Shown here: positions 52,200 to 61,268 of the stretch, piece by piece
How positions within the stretch are numbered: position 1 is the stretch's first letter
How the letters are laid out: each line of letters begins with the position of its first letter
Assembly: GCA_963842505.1 (NCBI GenBank)
Contig: CAWJGZ010000001.1
Location: 1,798,001-1,862,000, forward strand
Source of the DNA: PALSA-129 sp963842505
GTDB lineage: Bacteria > Acidobacteriota > Terriglobia > Bryobacterales > Bryobacteraceae
Reading direction: 5' to 3'
Length of the DNA: 64,000 bases
Notes under the pieces: generated by a model
The model's input: the letters and a program-made list of their open reading frames with translations, nothing else
Databases searched by the model: none
Told to the model about the DNA's origin: nothing
Made by a program: the position numbers and the translations under genes

Positions 52200-54026
52200 T
52201 CAACCAGCCGGCGTCTCATAGACCGGATCGGTGGCGGACTGAATGGAGCGGGCGGACTCTTCCAGGTCGAGAACGATGATCTCGTTCGCGCCGGATTTGA
52301 GCCAGGGCGCCGGCACGAAGAGGCTTTGCTGCGGGCCGATGCGCCAGTAGCGGCCCAGGTTGTGACCGTTGATCCAGACGATGCCCTTGCCCCATCCGCG
52401 CATATCGAGGAACGTATCGCCGGCGGCCGTCAGGCGGAACGCGCCGCGATGCAGCGCGGGCGCAGCGGCGGGCCTGGCGGAGAACGGCCAGCGGGCGGGA
52501 TCGGCGATGGGCAGAGGATAGATTTCCCAGGCCGTAAGCTCCTCGCCATTCAGCGTGACCCTTTCGGTGATGCCTTTGCGGTCGGACACAAGCTGCGGGC
52601 CGAAGTTGATGCGGCCCATGTTTTCGACCAGGATGTCGAGGGGCTGCCCGGCGTCCAGGTCCACGTCCAGCCTGGTCTGGCGTTGACGGCGGCCGAGTAC
52701 GCCGAGGCGCTTTTCGCCCTGGCTGATGACGGCGTAATCGCGCGCCTCGGTGATTTCGAGCGTTCCCCTGGCGGCGCGCGCGGGCTTGTGGCGATATAGG
52801 ATGAAGCCGTAATCCTGCCCGATGGCTTCCATGGTGAGTGGCTTTTGGGAGGCTATGGGCTTCGGCAGGCGCGCGGTCAGCGGCGCGGATTCGGCAAGCG
52901 CGAAGCGCGGGATGGAGATCATGGGCAGAGCGGCGGGAAGCTCGGGCAGCTTTTCACCCGCGGGCAGGTGCTTGCTGATGACGTCATGAATGGCGTGGAA
53001 CTTGGCGGTGGGACGGCCAGCCTCGTCGATAGGCGCGTCGTAATCGTAAGCGGAGGTGTCGGGCTGGTACGCGCGGCCCCAGTTGGCGCCGCTCATGTAT
53101 CCGAAGGTCGTGCCGCCGTGCGCCATGTAAATGTTGCAGGAAATGCCGCGTGAGAGCATCCATTCCAGGCCATCGGCGCCCGGCGTGGGCTTCGAGGTGT
53201 GGTGCTTCTCGCCCCAATGGTCGAACCAGCCGCACCAGAATTCGCCGCACATGCGCGGCACATTCTGACGGAAAGCGGCGAAGTTCGAGAACTCGCGCTC
53301 CACGTTGCCGCCGTCGCCGAAGTTGATGACGGAGAGCACGCCATCGAGCGTGCCGCCGGCGAGATTGGGCTTGCCGGAACCGTCGGAGGTGTAGAGCTGG
53401 CAATCGAAACCGGCGTCCAGGATCATGTGACGGACCGCGCCGAGATACTCCTTGTCATTGCCGAAGGAGCCGTATTCGTTCTCCACCTGCACCATCAGGA
53501 TGGGCCCGCCGCGGTCGATCTGAAGACCGGCTACTTCCTTTCCGACTCGCGCGATATAGCGCGCGGCAGGGGTGAGAAAGCGCGGGTCGGCGGTGCGCAC
53601 TTTGATATCCGGCGTGCGGAGCAGCCAGGAAGGCAGGCCGCCGAAATCCCACTCGGTGCAGATGTAAGGGCCCGGACGCAGCAGCACGTAGAGGCCTTCG
53701 GCCTGCGCGGCGCGGACGTATTCGGCGAGATCGAGGTCGCCGGTGAAATCGAACTTGCCCTGCTGCGGCTCGTGCAGGTTCCAAAAGACGTAGGTGCAGA
53801 GGGTGTTGAGGCCCATGGCGCGCATTTTGCGCATGCGGTCGCGCCAGTAGGGGCGTGGGACGCGCGGGTAATGCATTTCGCCGGAGCGGATGAGGAAAGG
53901 AGTGCCATCGAGGAGGAACTGGCCGTCACGGGAGGTGAAGGTGTGGGCGGGGGATTGCGCGGCGGCCGGCAATCGACAGGCCAGGAGGCCTGTCCCACCT
54001 AAGAACTTGCGGCGGGTGAGTTTCAT
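52200..54026 (-). CDS. GH35 beta-galactosidase, Tat-exported
   Basis: A 608-aa glycoside hydrolase. The N-terminus MKLTRRKFLGGTGLLACRLP is a Tat signal with a possible lipobox Cys. The TIM barrel has GH35 hallmarks: EMHYPRVPRPYWRDRMRKMR, LRPGPYICTEWDFGGLPSWL, acid/base E184 in VQVENEYGSFG, and nucleophile E262 in CGEFWCGWFDHWG. C-terminal beta-sandwich domains include GKGIVWINGHNLGRYWRIGP, the family carbohydrate-binding-like end. It removes terminal beta-galactose from oligosaccharides. Its start overlaps the stop of the GH36-like gene (TGATG). Confidence 0.93.
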   Translation of the reverse strand: MKLTRRKFLGGTGLLACRLPAAAQSPAHTFTSRDGQFLLDGTPFLIRSGEMHYPRVPRPYWRDRMRKMRAMGLNTLCTYVFWNLHEPQQGKFDFTGDLDLAEYVRAAQAEGLYVLLRPGPYICTEWDFGGLPSWLLRTPDIKVRTADPRFLTPAARYIARVGKEVAGLQIDRGGPILMVQVENEYGSFGNDKEYLGAVRHMILDAGFDCQLYTSDGSGKPNLAGGTLDGVLSVINFGDGGNVEREFSNFAAFRQNVPRMCGEFWCGWFDHWGEKHHTSKPTPGADGLEWMLSRGISCNIYMAHGGTTFGYMSGANWGRAYQPDTSAYDYDAPIDEAGRPTAKFHAIHDVISKHLPAGEKLPELPAALPMISIPRFALAESAPLTARLPKPIASQKPLTMEAIGQDYGFILYRHKPARAARGTLEITEARDYAVISQGEKRLGVLGRRQRQTRLDVDLDAGQPLDILVENMGRINFGPQLVSDRKGITERVTLNGEELTAWEIYPLPIADPARWPFSARPAAAPALHRGAFRLTAAGDTFLDMRGWGKGIVWINGHNLGRYWRIGPQQSLFVPAPWLKSGANEIIVLDLEESARSIQSATDPVYETPAG

Positions 54027-56476
54027 CAGCGGATGGTCTCCTCAAGCAAGAGGTGAGTGTCGCGCTCGATGTGGGATGGCACCGGCAAGAGTTTTTGCGT
54101 CGCATCCCCGTCAGCGGGCTTTCCGAGATCCTGGCGGGTAAGCAGCCATGTGGAAAGATGCGCCGGCGCGGTCGAGTGAATGGTCAACTCGACGGAGTGC
54201 GTGCCCGGCGCGAGATCGGCCCAATACCAATACCAGATGCCGCGACCGCCGTTCTCCGTGGTCAGTTGCAACTGCTTGCCGGAATCGACGGCATCGGCTT
54301 TGACTCCGCGAATTTCCTGCTCCGGCTCCAGCAGGACAGCGAGCCGGGCCTGCGGGTAGTCCGCCGGGACAGTAACGGTGGTGGATATCTTCAGATTGCC
54401 GTCATTCCTGTTGAGTGTGGCTGGAGAAAAAGTAAGCTTCGGTGGGCTGGCTGGGGCAGGCCCGTCAAACGTGGCACCGGACCACATCTCCGCCACGATT
54501 TCCTCGTAACCATCGAGGTCAAAGGTGACGGTGTCGCCAAACTTCACCGCGGGCGCCGCGACCTTCCGATATGGGTAAATCACCCCCAATATCTGCGTGC
54601 CCTCGAACTTCTGAAACCCATTCTGCTCGTCGATCTTGAGCTTCACCGTCCGTGGGCGGACAAAGGGATTGCGCAAAGTGATCATCGACTTCGCCGGGAT
54701 CGAATGGACGTAGCCGTAAGGCTCGCGTTTCGCGGGGTCGCCGAGAACCATGGTCGAGTTATCGAGCAGGGGGTGGGCGTTAGCCTCGGCCCACTTAGTG
54801 ACGTTGCCGAGAACGTCCATTTCTTCAGACGTGAGAATGTCAGGCGAGATATAGAGCTCATACATCATGTTACCGACGGAGTAATAGTGGACCACTTCGT
54901 CGCGCCAGTCTTCGATCTGTTCTTTGTTGCCGCCGAGCATGTTGGCCTGGCCCTTGATAATGCCGTGAGTCATGATCGAAGAGATCGGGAACTGCGCCTG
55001 GTGGGTGACAAAATCGTCGTATAGCACCGAATCGCGATAGCTGATGGCGCTTTGGCGCTGCGCCATGGTGGGGACGGAAGGAAGATAACCGGAATCGGCG
55101 CCGCCCATCCAGACGGTATCGGCATAGCGCAGCCACCAGGGGCTAAGCCAGATGCTGGTAGTGATGTTCAGGAAGACTTGGGGCTCCTGGGCGCGCAGCT
55201 TTTCGAGCATGCCGATGAAAGTGCGGGCGGTGGCTTCGTCGGAATAGATGCCCACGGGGTGGCCGTGATCGGGATCATTGCATCCGAAGGCAATGCCATC
55301 CAGCTTGAAATAATTGATGCCGAACTCCTTCTGGTATTGCAGCATGGTGTCGCTCAGCAACTTGCTGTAACTCTTGCCGGCGATGCAGAAGTAGCGGCCG
55401 TTGGAAGTGATCTCCATGCCGTCGGCTTTACCGGTGGCGATGCGAACCTGGCTCTGGTCGTAGCCGCCGATGGGACCGAACCAAATGCCCAGCTTGCTAT
55501 CGATGGTCTTGAGCGCGGCGGTGAGATCGCGGAAGCCATTGGGAAAGCGCTGCCGGTCGATGACCCAGAGCTTGTGCATATCGTCCCAGCCGTCGTCCAG
55601 GACGAAGGAATCGAGATGCAGGCCGTACTTGGAGAGCAACAGTTTTTGAAAATCGGAGACGCGCGCGACGGTGTTGCCGCCATTCATCTTGAGGCGCGGG
55701 TAGTCATACCAGGTGTTGTAGAGCAGGAACGGACGGACCGGCGCGACGCGCATGCGGGCCACGTAATCGAGGAACTGGCGGTGGACCAAGCCGGCGGGAG
55801 CGACGCCCATGACGGCGGATTCGCTGGTATAACCCGCATCGGGAATATTGACGCCGGGATTGCTGCCAAGAGTGACTTCGGCGCCGGCGACGGTGTTGAG
55901 GCCGGTGGGGAATTCGAGGCCGAGGAAAAGATCTTCGGCGAAGAGCGGCTGGCCGAATCCGCCGAGGGCGAAACGCGGCACGCCCCATTCGTTCTGGGCC
56001 ACCGCCAGCCAGTCGAGGAACCAGGTGCCTTGCTGAGGCTTGGCAATGTGAACCCATTGGCGGGTGAAGAAATCGGCCGGGTTAAGTTCGTAAATGAGAT
56101 CGATGGCAGCGCCGCGGGCCGGCACGAGATGGAGGGTGACGCGCTTGCCACCAGCGGGAGTGTCGTCGATCTTCTGGCCGGCCACTCGCGTACCCGCGGC
56201 GGTCACCACGCGCGGGTTTTCATTGCCGAAGCTGTAGCCGACGCGCTCGTAGTTGAGCTTGAGCTCGAACTCGCCGCCGCGGAGCGAGTAGGCGCGGCCG
56301 GTGAGCTTGTTGAGAAGCTGGCGCGTGCCGACGTCGGAATCGGCGATGGAGATTGTGCGTTCGAGATAGTCGTTTCCGATGACGATGGCGGAGCCGGTGG
56401 TGTGGACATACACCGGGCCGGCGGCCAGAACAGTGGCGGCAGCCAGGAAGAGCAGGATGGATCGGCGGGTGGGCAT
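54026..56476 (-). CDS. Alpha-galactosidase-like (GH36/clan GH-D type) secreted glycosidase
   Basis: An 816-aa protein with signal peptide MPTRRSILLFLAAATVLAAG. An N-terminal beta-supersandwich (to about 240) precedes a TIM barrel: FLLYNTWYDYPRLKMNGG, DSFVLDDGWDDMHKLW, nucleophile candidate D393 in NYFKLDGIAFGC, and acid/base candidate D461 (or D453) in YADTVWMGGADSGY. C-terminal strands from about 620 to 816 hold a second beta domain. Function: release of alpha-linked galactose or GalNAc from glycans; the exact GH family is uncertain. It is the promoter-proximal gene of the operon with GH35. Confidence 0.82.
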   Translation of the reverse strand: MPTRRSILLFLAAATVLAAGPVYVHTTGSAIVIGNDYLERTISIADSDVGTRQLLNKLTGRAYSLRGGEFELKLNYERVGYSFGNENPRVVTAAGTRVAGQKIDDTPAGGKRVTLHLVPARGAAIDLIYELNPADFFTRQWVHIAKPQQGTWFLDWLAVAQNEWGVPRFALGGFGQPLFAEDLFLGLEFPTGLNTVAGAEVTLGSNPGVNIPDAGYTSESAVMGVAPAGLVHRQFLDYVARMRVAPVRPFLLYNTWYDYPRLKMNGGNTVARVSDFQKLLLSKYGLHLDSFVLDDGWDDMHKLWVIDRQRFPNGFRDLTAALKTIDSKLGIWFGPIGGYDQSQVRIATGKADGMEITSNGRYFCIAGKSYSKLLSDTMLQYQKEFGINYFKLDGIAFGCNDPDHGHPVGIYSDEATARTFIGMLEKLRAQEPQVFLNITTSIWLSPWWLRYADTVWMGGADSGYLPSVPTMAQRQSAISYRDSVLYDDFVTHQAQFPISSIMTHGIIKGQANMLGGNKEQIEDWRDEVVHYYSVGNMMYELYISPDILTSEEMDVLGNVTKWAEANAHPLLDNSTMVLGDPAKREPYGYVHSIPAKSMITLRNPFVRPRTVKLKIDEQNGFQKFEGTQILGVIYPYRKVAAPAVKFGDTVTFDLDGYEEIVAEMWSGATFDGPAPASPPKLTFSPATLNRNDGNLKISTTVTVPADYPQARLAVLLEPEQEIRGVKADAVDSGKQLQLTTENGGRGIWYWYWADLAPGTHSVELTIHSTAPAHLSTWLLTRQDLGKPADGDATQKLLPVPSHIERDTHLLLEETIR

Positions 56477-56524
56477 GACTGCAATCCGTTATATCAGGAT
56501 TCCGCTCCGCTTATCGCCGCGGAC

Positions 56525-56917
56525 TTATTGAAACTCGAGGAGTTCAACCGGGGCGCCGCTATCGAGAATCATGGCCACCATGACACCTTCCGAAGGCGAG
56601 TTGGGAGCCGTGAGGATCTGCTTGCCCTCGATGGCGGCTTCGAGATCGTCTACTTCGAATGCAACGTGAGGCACGGACTGGATCAGCGGGTGCACGGGGC
56701 TGTCCGGCTCGAAGCGCATCCATTCAATGCCGCAAGGACTGGTCTCAAACGCGGAGACGTACATCTTGAACTGTTCCAGATAGCGTTCTCCGGGGCGCGC
56801 AACACCGGTCGGAATGCCAAGGTGGTGATACCGCCAGCCAAGTACCGAGGTGGCGGCAGGCTGCTCGCGGTCTTTGCGGAGGGCACTCGGGTGATCAGAC
56901 GGCGTGGGTTCCGACAT
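56525..56917 (-). CDS. VOC-family (glyoxalase/bleomycin-resistance fold) protein
   Basis: A 130-aa single VOC domain: HHLGIPTGVARPGERYLEQF (first metal-ligand His), GIEWMRFEPDSPVHPLIQSV, PHVAFEVDDLEAAIEGKQIL (second His) and APVELLEFQ (Glu). These are metal positions for a glyoxalase- or epimerase-like metal enzyme; the substrate is unknown. The ATG at 56917 is preferred over longer frames that run through a repeat remnant. Located between the GH36-like gene and the divergent oxidase gene. Confidence 0.8.
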   Translation of the reverse strand: MSEPTPSDHPSALRKDREQPAATSVLGWRYHHLGIPTGVARPGERYLEQFKMYVSAFETSPCGIEWMRFEPDSPVHPLIQSVPHVAFEVDDLEAAIEGKQILTAPNSPSEGVMVAMILDSGAPVELLEFQ

Positions 56918-57047
56918 ACGCGTGATGCTCTTTCGGCCAAGAGTAGCACGGGGATTGGCAAACTGGGAGTCGCGACACAAAAGGGAATCTGCGGCCCGCG
57001 GAACAGAACCGCGAGCGTGAGGCGTGGATGGCAGTACGCTGGTAATT

Positions 57048-58235
57048 GTGAAGATTGCGATTATCGGCGGCGGCATCGTAGGGTTGGCTACGGCTTACCG
57101 GCTGGCGGAACGGGATCCGGGCGCGGAGATCACGGTGCTCGAAAAAGAAGCGGGCGTGGGCCGGCATCAGACCGGGCACAATAGCGGCGTGCTGCACTGC
57201 GGCCTGTACTATAAGCCCGGCACCATCCGGGCGCGGCTGGCGGTCACGGGAATCCGACAGATGGTGGAGTTCTGCCAGGCTAACGGCGTGGCGCACGAGA
57301 TTTGCGGCAAGCTGGTGGTGGCGGCCGATGAAAGCGAGGTGCCATGGCTGCGCGGGCTGTACGAGCGCGGCACGGCCAACGGGCTCGAAGGCTTGCGCTG
57401 GCTCGCGCCTGAGCAGATGAGAGAAATCGAACCGCACGTGGGCGGCGCGGCGGGGCTGCATGTGCCGCAGGAGGGCATTGTGGATTACGCGGCTGTCTGC
57501 GCGGCGCTGGTCAAGCGGCTTGCGGAGCACGGCACGCGGGTGGTCACCGGGGCGCGCGTGCGGAAACTGCGGCGCCGCGGCGCCGGCTGGATAGCCGAAA
57601 CCACCGCGGGCGAGTTCCCAGCCGACTACATCGTCAATTGCGCCGGACTCCAGTGCGACCGGGTTTCGCAACTGGCGGGCGAGCGGCGCGACACGCGCAT
57701 CCTGCCGTTCCGCGGCGAATACTTTAAGATCCGGCCGGAGCGGCAATACCTGGTGCGCAACCTCATTTATCCCACGTCCGACCCGCGCCTTCCTTTCCTG
57801 GGCCTGCATTTCACGCGGTTGATCCACGGCGGCATCGAAGCCGGGCCCAATGCCGTGCTGGCCTTCGCGCGCGAAGGATACCGCAAGACGGATTTCAACC
57901 TGGCCGATTTTATCGACGCGCTGACTTACCGTGGTTTCTGGCGGCTTCTCGCCAGGTATCCATCCATCGCCTGGTACGAATTGCGCCGCTCCTTCAGCCG
58001 CGAATTATTCTGCCGCTCGCTGCAGCGGCTGGTCCCGGAGATTCAGCCCGCGGATCTCGACACCGGCGGATCGGGGGTGCGCGCGCAAGCGCTGCTTGCC
58101 GATGGCGAGATCGTGCAGGATTTCATCATCATCGCGCGGGACAACGCGCTGCACGTGCTCAGCGCGCCGAGCCCGGCGGCGACGGCGTCGCTGGCCATCG
58201 GCGCGGAAATCGCCTCCAGAGTGCCGGCGCGTTGA
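57048..58235 (+). CDS. lhgO: L-2-hydroxyglutarate oxidase
   Basis: A 395-aa FAD-dependent oxidase of the DAO superfamily. FAD-binding GxGxxG in KIAIIGGGIVGLATAYRLAE; HQTGHNSGVLHCGLYYKPG is the LhgO signature; IVNCAGLQCDRVSQLAG is the second FAD region and FLGLHFTRLIHGGIEAGPNA the active-site strand. It oxidises L-2-hydroxyglutarate to 2-oxoglutarate. GTG 57048 is chosen because the family begins at KIAIIGGG; a GTG at 57024 lies in a family-A repeat fragment (57003-57026). Confidence 0.92.
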   Translation: MKIAIIGGGIVGLATAYRLAERDPGAEITVLEKEAGVGRHQTGHNSGVLHCGLYYKPGTIRARLAVTGIRQMVEFCQANGVAHEICGKLVVAADESEVPWLRGLYERGTANGLEGLRWLAPEQMREIEPHVGGAAGLHVPQEGIVDYAAVCAALVKRLAEHGTRVVTGARVRKLRRRGAGWIAETTAGEFPADYIVNCAGLQCDRVSQLAGERRDTRILPFRGEYFKIRPERQYLVRNLIYPTSDPRLPFLGLHFTRLIHGGIEAGPNAVLAFAREGYRKTDFNLADFIDALTYRGFWRLLARYPSIAWYELRRSFSRELFCRSLQRLVPEIQPADLDTGGSGVRAQALLADGEIVQDFIIIARDNALHVLSAPSPAATASLAIGAEIASRVPAR

Positions 58236-58266
58236 GGCGGGCGCCGGTGTACCATCAAAAATTGTC

Positions 58267-58689
58267 ATGATTACCGAGGAACAACTGCGGTCCAGGCTGC
58301 GCAAAATTGCAGCTTTGTTCGAAGGCGCCACCACTCCTGGTGAACGCAGCGCGGCGGCGGCGGCCATCGAGCGCGTCAAGAAAGCGCTGGGCATCGCGCA
58401 CCAGACCGAACCGCCGCGGGAATTCCAATTCAGCATGCCGGACCGGTGGCAGCGGCGTTTGTTCTCGGCGCTGTGCCGGCGCTATGGCCTGGAACCGTAT
58501 CGCTACAAGCGGCAGCGCTACACCACCGTGATGGTGCGGGTTGCGCCGTCGTTCGTCGCCCAGACGTTGTGGCCCGAGTATCAGGATCTGCGCTCGGCGC
58601 TGAACGAGTATCTGAACCAGGCCACCGAGCGCATCATTCGCGAAGAGGTGCACGGCGACGCGCGTGAAGCGTCACAGCGCGCGGGATAG
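58267..58689 (+). CDS. DUF2786-like hypothetical protein, 140 aa
   Basis: Starts MITEEQLRSRLRKIAALFEG; the first 40 residues (KIAALFEGATTPGERSAAAA and ERVKKALGI) resemble DUF2786, a helical motif often found in phage and metallopeptidase-like proteins. The remainder (RYGLEPYRYKRQRYTTVMVR, LWPEYQDLRSALNEYLNQAT) is basic and of unknown function, possibly nucleic-acid binding. It lies 31 nt after lhgO and 52 nt before the next gene, and may be co-transcribed. Confidence 0.7.
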   Translation: MITEEQLRSRLRKIAALFEGATTPGERSAAAAAIERVKKALGIAHQTEPPREFQFSMPDRWQRRLFSALCRRYGLEPYRYKRQRYTTVMVRVAPSFVAQTLWPEYQDLRSALNEYLNQATERIIREEVHGDAREASQRAG

Positions 58690-58741
58690 CCGGGTATGCG
58701 CCGCCAGCCGCGGTGGAAGTTGAGAGAATCGGAGATTGATG

Positions 58742-59287
58742 ATGATCCGCTTTCGCAGGCCGCGCCGGGCTTCGCACCCGGCGGTGGTTGCGGCGCTGCT
58801 GCTCGCGGCAGCCGCCTGCAATCACGAAAGAGTCCCCAAGCAACCGACCATCGAAGAGGCGCCGCGGCTGGCTTCCACGGTGCACATGGGCGATCCAACC
58901 GCCGCCACGCAGCTCGTCAGCGGCTTCCACGACATCGAAGGCGGCTCCTGGCGCTGGACGGAGAAGCAGTTCGCCGTCACGCTGCGGCCGCCCGCGCAGG
59001 CCGCGCGGAAAGGCGCGGTCCTGGAACTCCACCTCACGGTGCCGCAGCCGAGCATCGATAAGCTGAAGAGTCTCACGCTCACGGCGTCAGTGGGCGGCGC
59101 GACGCTGGCGCCCGAAACGTATAGCAAGCCCGGGGAATACATCTACCGGCGCGAGGTGGATGCGAAGTCGATCTCCGGCGACGCGGTGCGCATCGATTTT
59201 CAATTGGATAAGGCCATCGCTGCGGGAGCCTCCGACTTGCGCGAACTGGGCATCGTGGTGGCCAGCGCCGGGCTGGTGGCCAAATGA
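58742..59287 (+). CDS. Lipoprotein-like hypothetical protein
   Basis: About 181 aa. N-terminal RRPRRASHPAVVAALLLAAA then AACNHE, a lipobox-like Cys. The body (WRWTEKQFAVTLRPPAQAAR, ELHLTVPQPSIDKLKSLTLT, GEYIYRREV, SDLRELGIVVASAG) is an all-beta domain that resembles the C-terminal domain of the next protein. ATGs at 58739 and 58742 and a TTG at 58736 are all near GGAG (58731-58734). It overlaps the membrane-protein gene by ATGA, so both are made together. Confidence 0.72.
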   Translation: MIRFRRPRRASHPAVVAALLLAAAACNHERVPKQPTIEEAPRLASTVHMGDPTAATQLVSGFHDIEGGSWRWTEKQFAVTLRPPAQAARKGAVLELHLTVPQPSIDKLKSLTLTASVGGATLAPETYSKPGEYIYRREVDAKSISGDAVRIDFQLDKAIAAGASDLRELGIVVASAGLVAK

Positions 59288-61119
59288 AGCTGCGCGACAA
59301 GATACCCCTCGTGGTGCTGGCGCTGTTCTGCCTGGCAGTTCACTGGCGCGGCTTCACCGCCTGGTTTCGCGCCGACGATTTCGCCTGGATGGGCGTCACT
59401 TTGGGCGTCCACAACTTCGCCGATCTGCTGAAGGCGCTGTTCTCTCCGCTGGCCGAAGGCACCATCCGCCCGCTGAGCGAGCGCGCCTTCTTTATGGCCG
59501 GCTACGCGCTGTTTGGTCTGCATGCGCTGCCCTTCCGCATGGTGATCTTCGCCACCCAGTTCGCCAACCTGGCGTTGGTGGCTTCCATCGGCGACCGCCT
59601 GACGAGCGTGCGTGGGGCGGGGTTTTTCGCGGCCCTTTTCTGGACCGTCAACAACTCCGGGGCCACGGCGCTGGGTTGGGCCTCGGCTTACAACCAGGTG
59701 CTGTGCGCGTTCTTCCTCCTGCTGGCTTTTCACTTCCTGCTGCGATACATCGAAACCGGCGCGGCCCGCTACAACGTTTATCAGTGGCTGGCGTTTCTGG
59801 CCGGTTTTGGCGCCATGGAGGTCAACATCGTCTACCCGGCCCTGGCGGCGGTTTACACCTTGCTGTGCGCGCGGCGGTTTTTGACACGCACCCTGCCGCT
59901 TTTCGCGGTCTCGGTGGTGTACTTCGTGGTTCACCACGCGGTCTCGACAGCCGATCAGAATCCCGAATACGTGCTGCATTTCACGGGCTCGATGGTGCGC
60001 ACGCTGGCAAGATACTGGGCCTGGACGGTGGGGCCGCTCTACTTCTGGACGCCGGTGCACGCGCCGGCCTGGCTGGTGACGGCGGGCGTGGGGTTGGTTT
60101 CGCTGGGCCTCGCGGCATTCGCCGCGCGGCGCCGCGTGGCGTGGTTTACGCTGGCCTGGTTCGCCATCGCGATCGCGCCGGTGCTGCCGTTGCGCGACCA
60201 CATCACCGATTATTATGCGTTCGTGCCGGCCATCGGCCTGTGCTGGCTGGGCGGCTGGGCGCTGGCGCAGACTTTCCGCTCCGTGAGACCCGCCAGGTAC
60301 GCTGCGCTGGCTTTGGCAGCGGTCTATCTGCTGATGGTGACGCCGCGGACGCTGGCGGCCTCGGACTGGAATCATCGCATCAGCATGCGGGCGCGCGACC
60401 TGGTGGAGGGCCTGGCGACGGTTGGCCAATTGCATCCCGGCAAGACCGTGCTGCTGGAGGGCGTCGACACGGAACTGTTCTGGAACGCAGTGCTCGATCA
60501 TCCGCACCGGCTGATCCCGATCGGCCGCTTGTATCTGACACCCGGCAGCCAGCGCCGCATCCAGGCCTACCCCGATCTGGGCGACGTCGACGAGTTCGTG
60601 CTGCCGCCGGACCTCACTTCCGAGGCCCTCGATCGCGACGAAGTGGTGGTCTACGACGTGCGCGGCCCCAAGCTGCGCAACATCACGTCGGCCTACGCCG
60701 AGAGGCCGCGCGATCTGCGGCTGCCTGCGAGCCTGGATGTCGCCAACCCGCTGGCTGCGGCGCTGCTGGGCCCCGAGTGGTATGCGCCCGATGGCAACCA
60801 TCGCTGGATGCCGAAGCGCGCCACGTTGCGGATGGCCGGCCCGAGCGCCGCGGGCCAGAGACTCTACTTGCGCGGATCGTGCCCCGAGGAACAGTTGCGC
60901 AACGGGCCGCTGGCGGTGACGGTTTCAATCGATGGCGTGGCACTGCCGGCGGCGGCCATTCGCGCGGGAGAAAACAGCTTTGAACTGGCGTATGGATTGC
61001 CGGCCTCGGCGACCGGCCAGGCGGTGATGCAAGTGGCCGTGGAAGTGGAGCGCACATTTCACACGAAAATCGACCAGCGGGATTTGGGGCTGGCGTTTGG
61101 AGTTTTTGAGGTTCGGTAG
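59284..61119 (+). CDS. GT-C-like polytopic membrane protein with C-terminal beta domain
   Basis: A 611-aa protein. About 10-11 membrane segments occupy residues 7-350, with the acidic FRADDFAWMG motif in the first periplasmic loop, typical of GT-C glycosyltransferases, then PLSERAFFMAGYALFGL. A soluble domain of about 260 residues follows; its last 100 residues (RWMPKRATLRMAGPSAAGQR, LAVTVSIDGVALP, DLGLAFGVFEV) echo the preceding lipoprotein. It may transfer sugars from a lipid carrier in the periplasm. Start overlaps the lipoprotein stop (ATGA). Confidence 0.72.
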   Translation: MKLRDKIPLVVLALFCLAVHWRGFTAWFRADDFAWMGVTLGVHNFADLLKALFSPLAEGTIRPLSERAFFMAGYALFGLHALPFRMVIFATQFANLALVASIGDRLTSVRGAGFFAALFWTVNNSGATALGWASAYNQVLCAFFLLLAFHFLLRYIETGAARYNVYQWLAFLAGFGAMEVNIVYPALAAVYTLLCARRFLTRTLPLFAVSVVYFVVHHAVSTADQNPEYVLHFTGSMVRTLARYWAWTVGPLYFWTPVHAPAWLVTAGVGLVSLGLAAFAARRRVAWFTLAWFAIAIAPVLPLRDHITDYYAFVPAIGLCWLGGWALAQTFRSVRPARYAALALAAVYLLMVTPRTLAASDWNHRISMRARDLVEGLATVGQLHPGKTVLLEGVDTELFWNAVLDHPHRLIPIGRLYLTPGSQRRIQAYPDLGDVDEFVLPPDLTSEALDRDEVVVYDVRGPKLRNITSAYAERPRDLRLPASLDVANPLAAALLGPEWYAPDGNHRWMPKRATLRMAGPSAAGQRLYLRGSCPEEQLRNGPLAVTVSIDGVALPAAAIRAGENSFELAYGLPASATGQAVMQVAVEVERTFHTKIDQRDLGLAFGVFEVR

Positions 61120-61137
61120 GAACGGAGGGGGAATTGA

Positions 61138-61162
61138 AACGCGGAGGCGCTGAGGCGCGGAG
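61138..61162. repeat. Short dispersed GC-rich repeat, family C, copy 3
   Basis: AACGCGGAGGCGCTGAGGCG then CGGAG, two differences from the other copies. Located after the GT-C-like gene and before a minus-strand gene. Confidence 0.55.
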
Positions 61163-61268
61163 AAGAAAAACCGGAGAGGAAAAGCCAGAGAAGAAAAACA
61201 GAGGGGGATTCGAGGCGTGCCCTGGCGGCTTCGACGTGGCGAGCGCGGAGGGAGCAGAGTGAAATCCT

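Noticed and set aside
59200..60801. A 533-codon minus-strand frame opposite the GT-C-like gene
   Set aside because: Arg/Gln/His-rich shadow without membrane segments or motifs.
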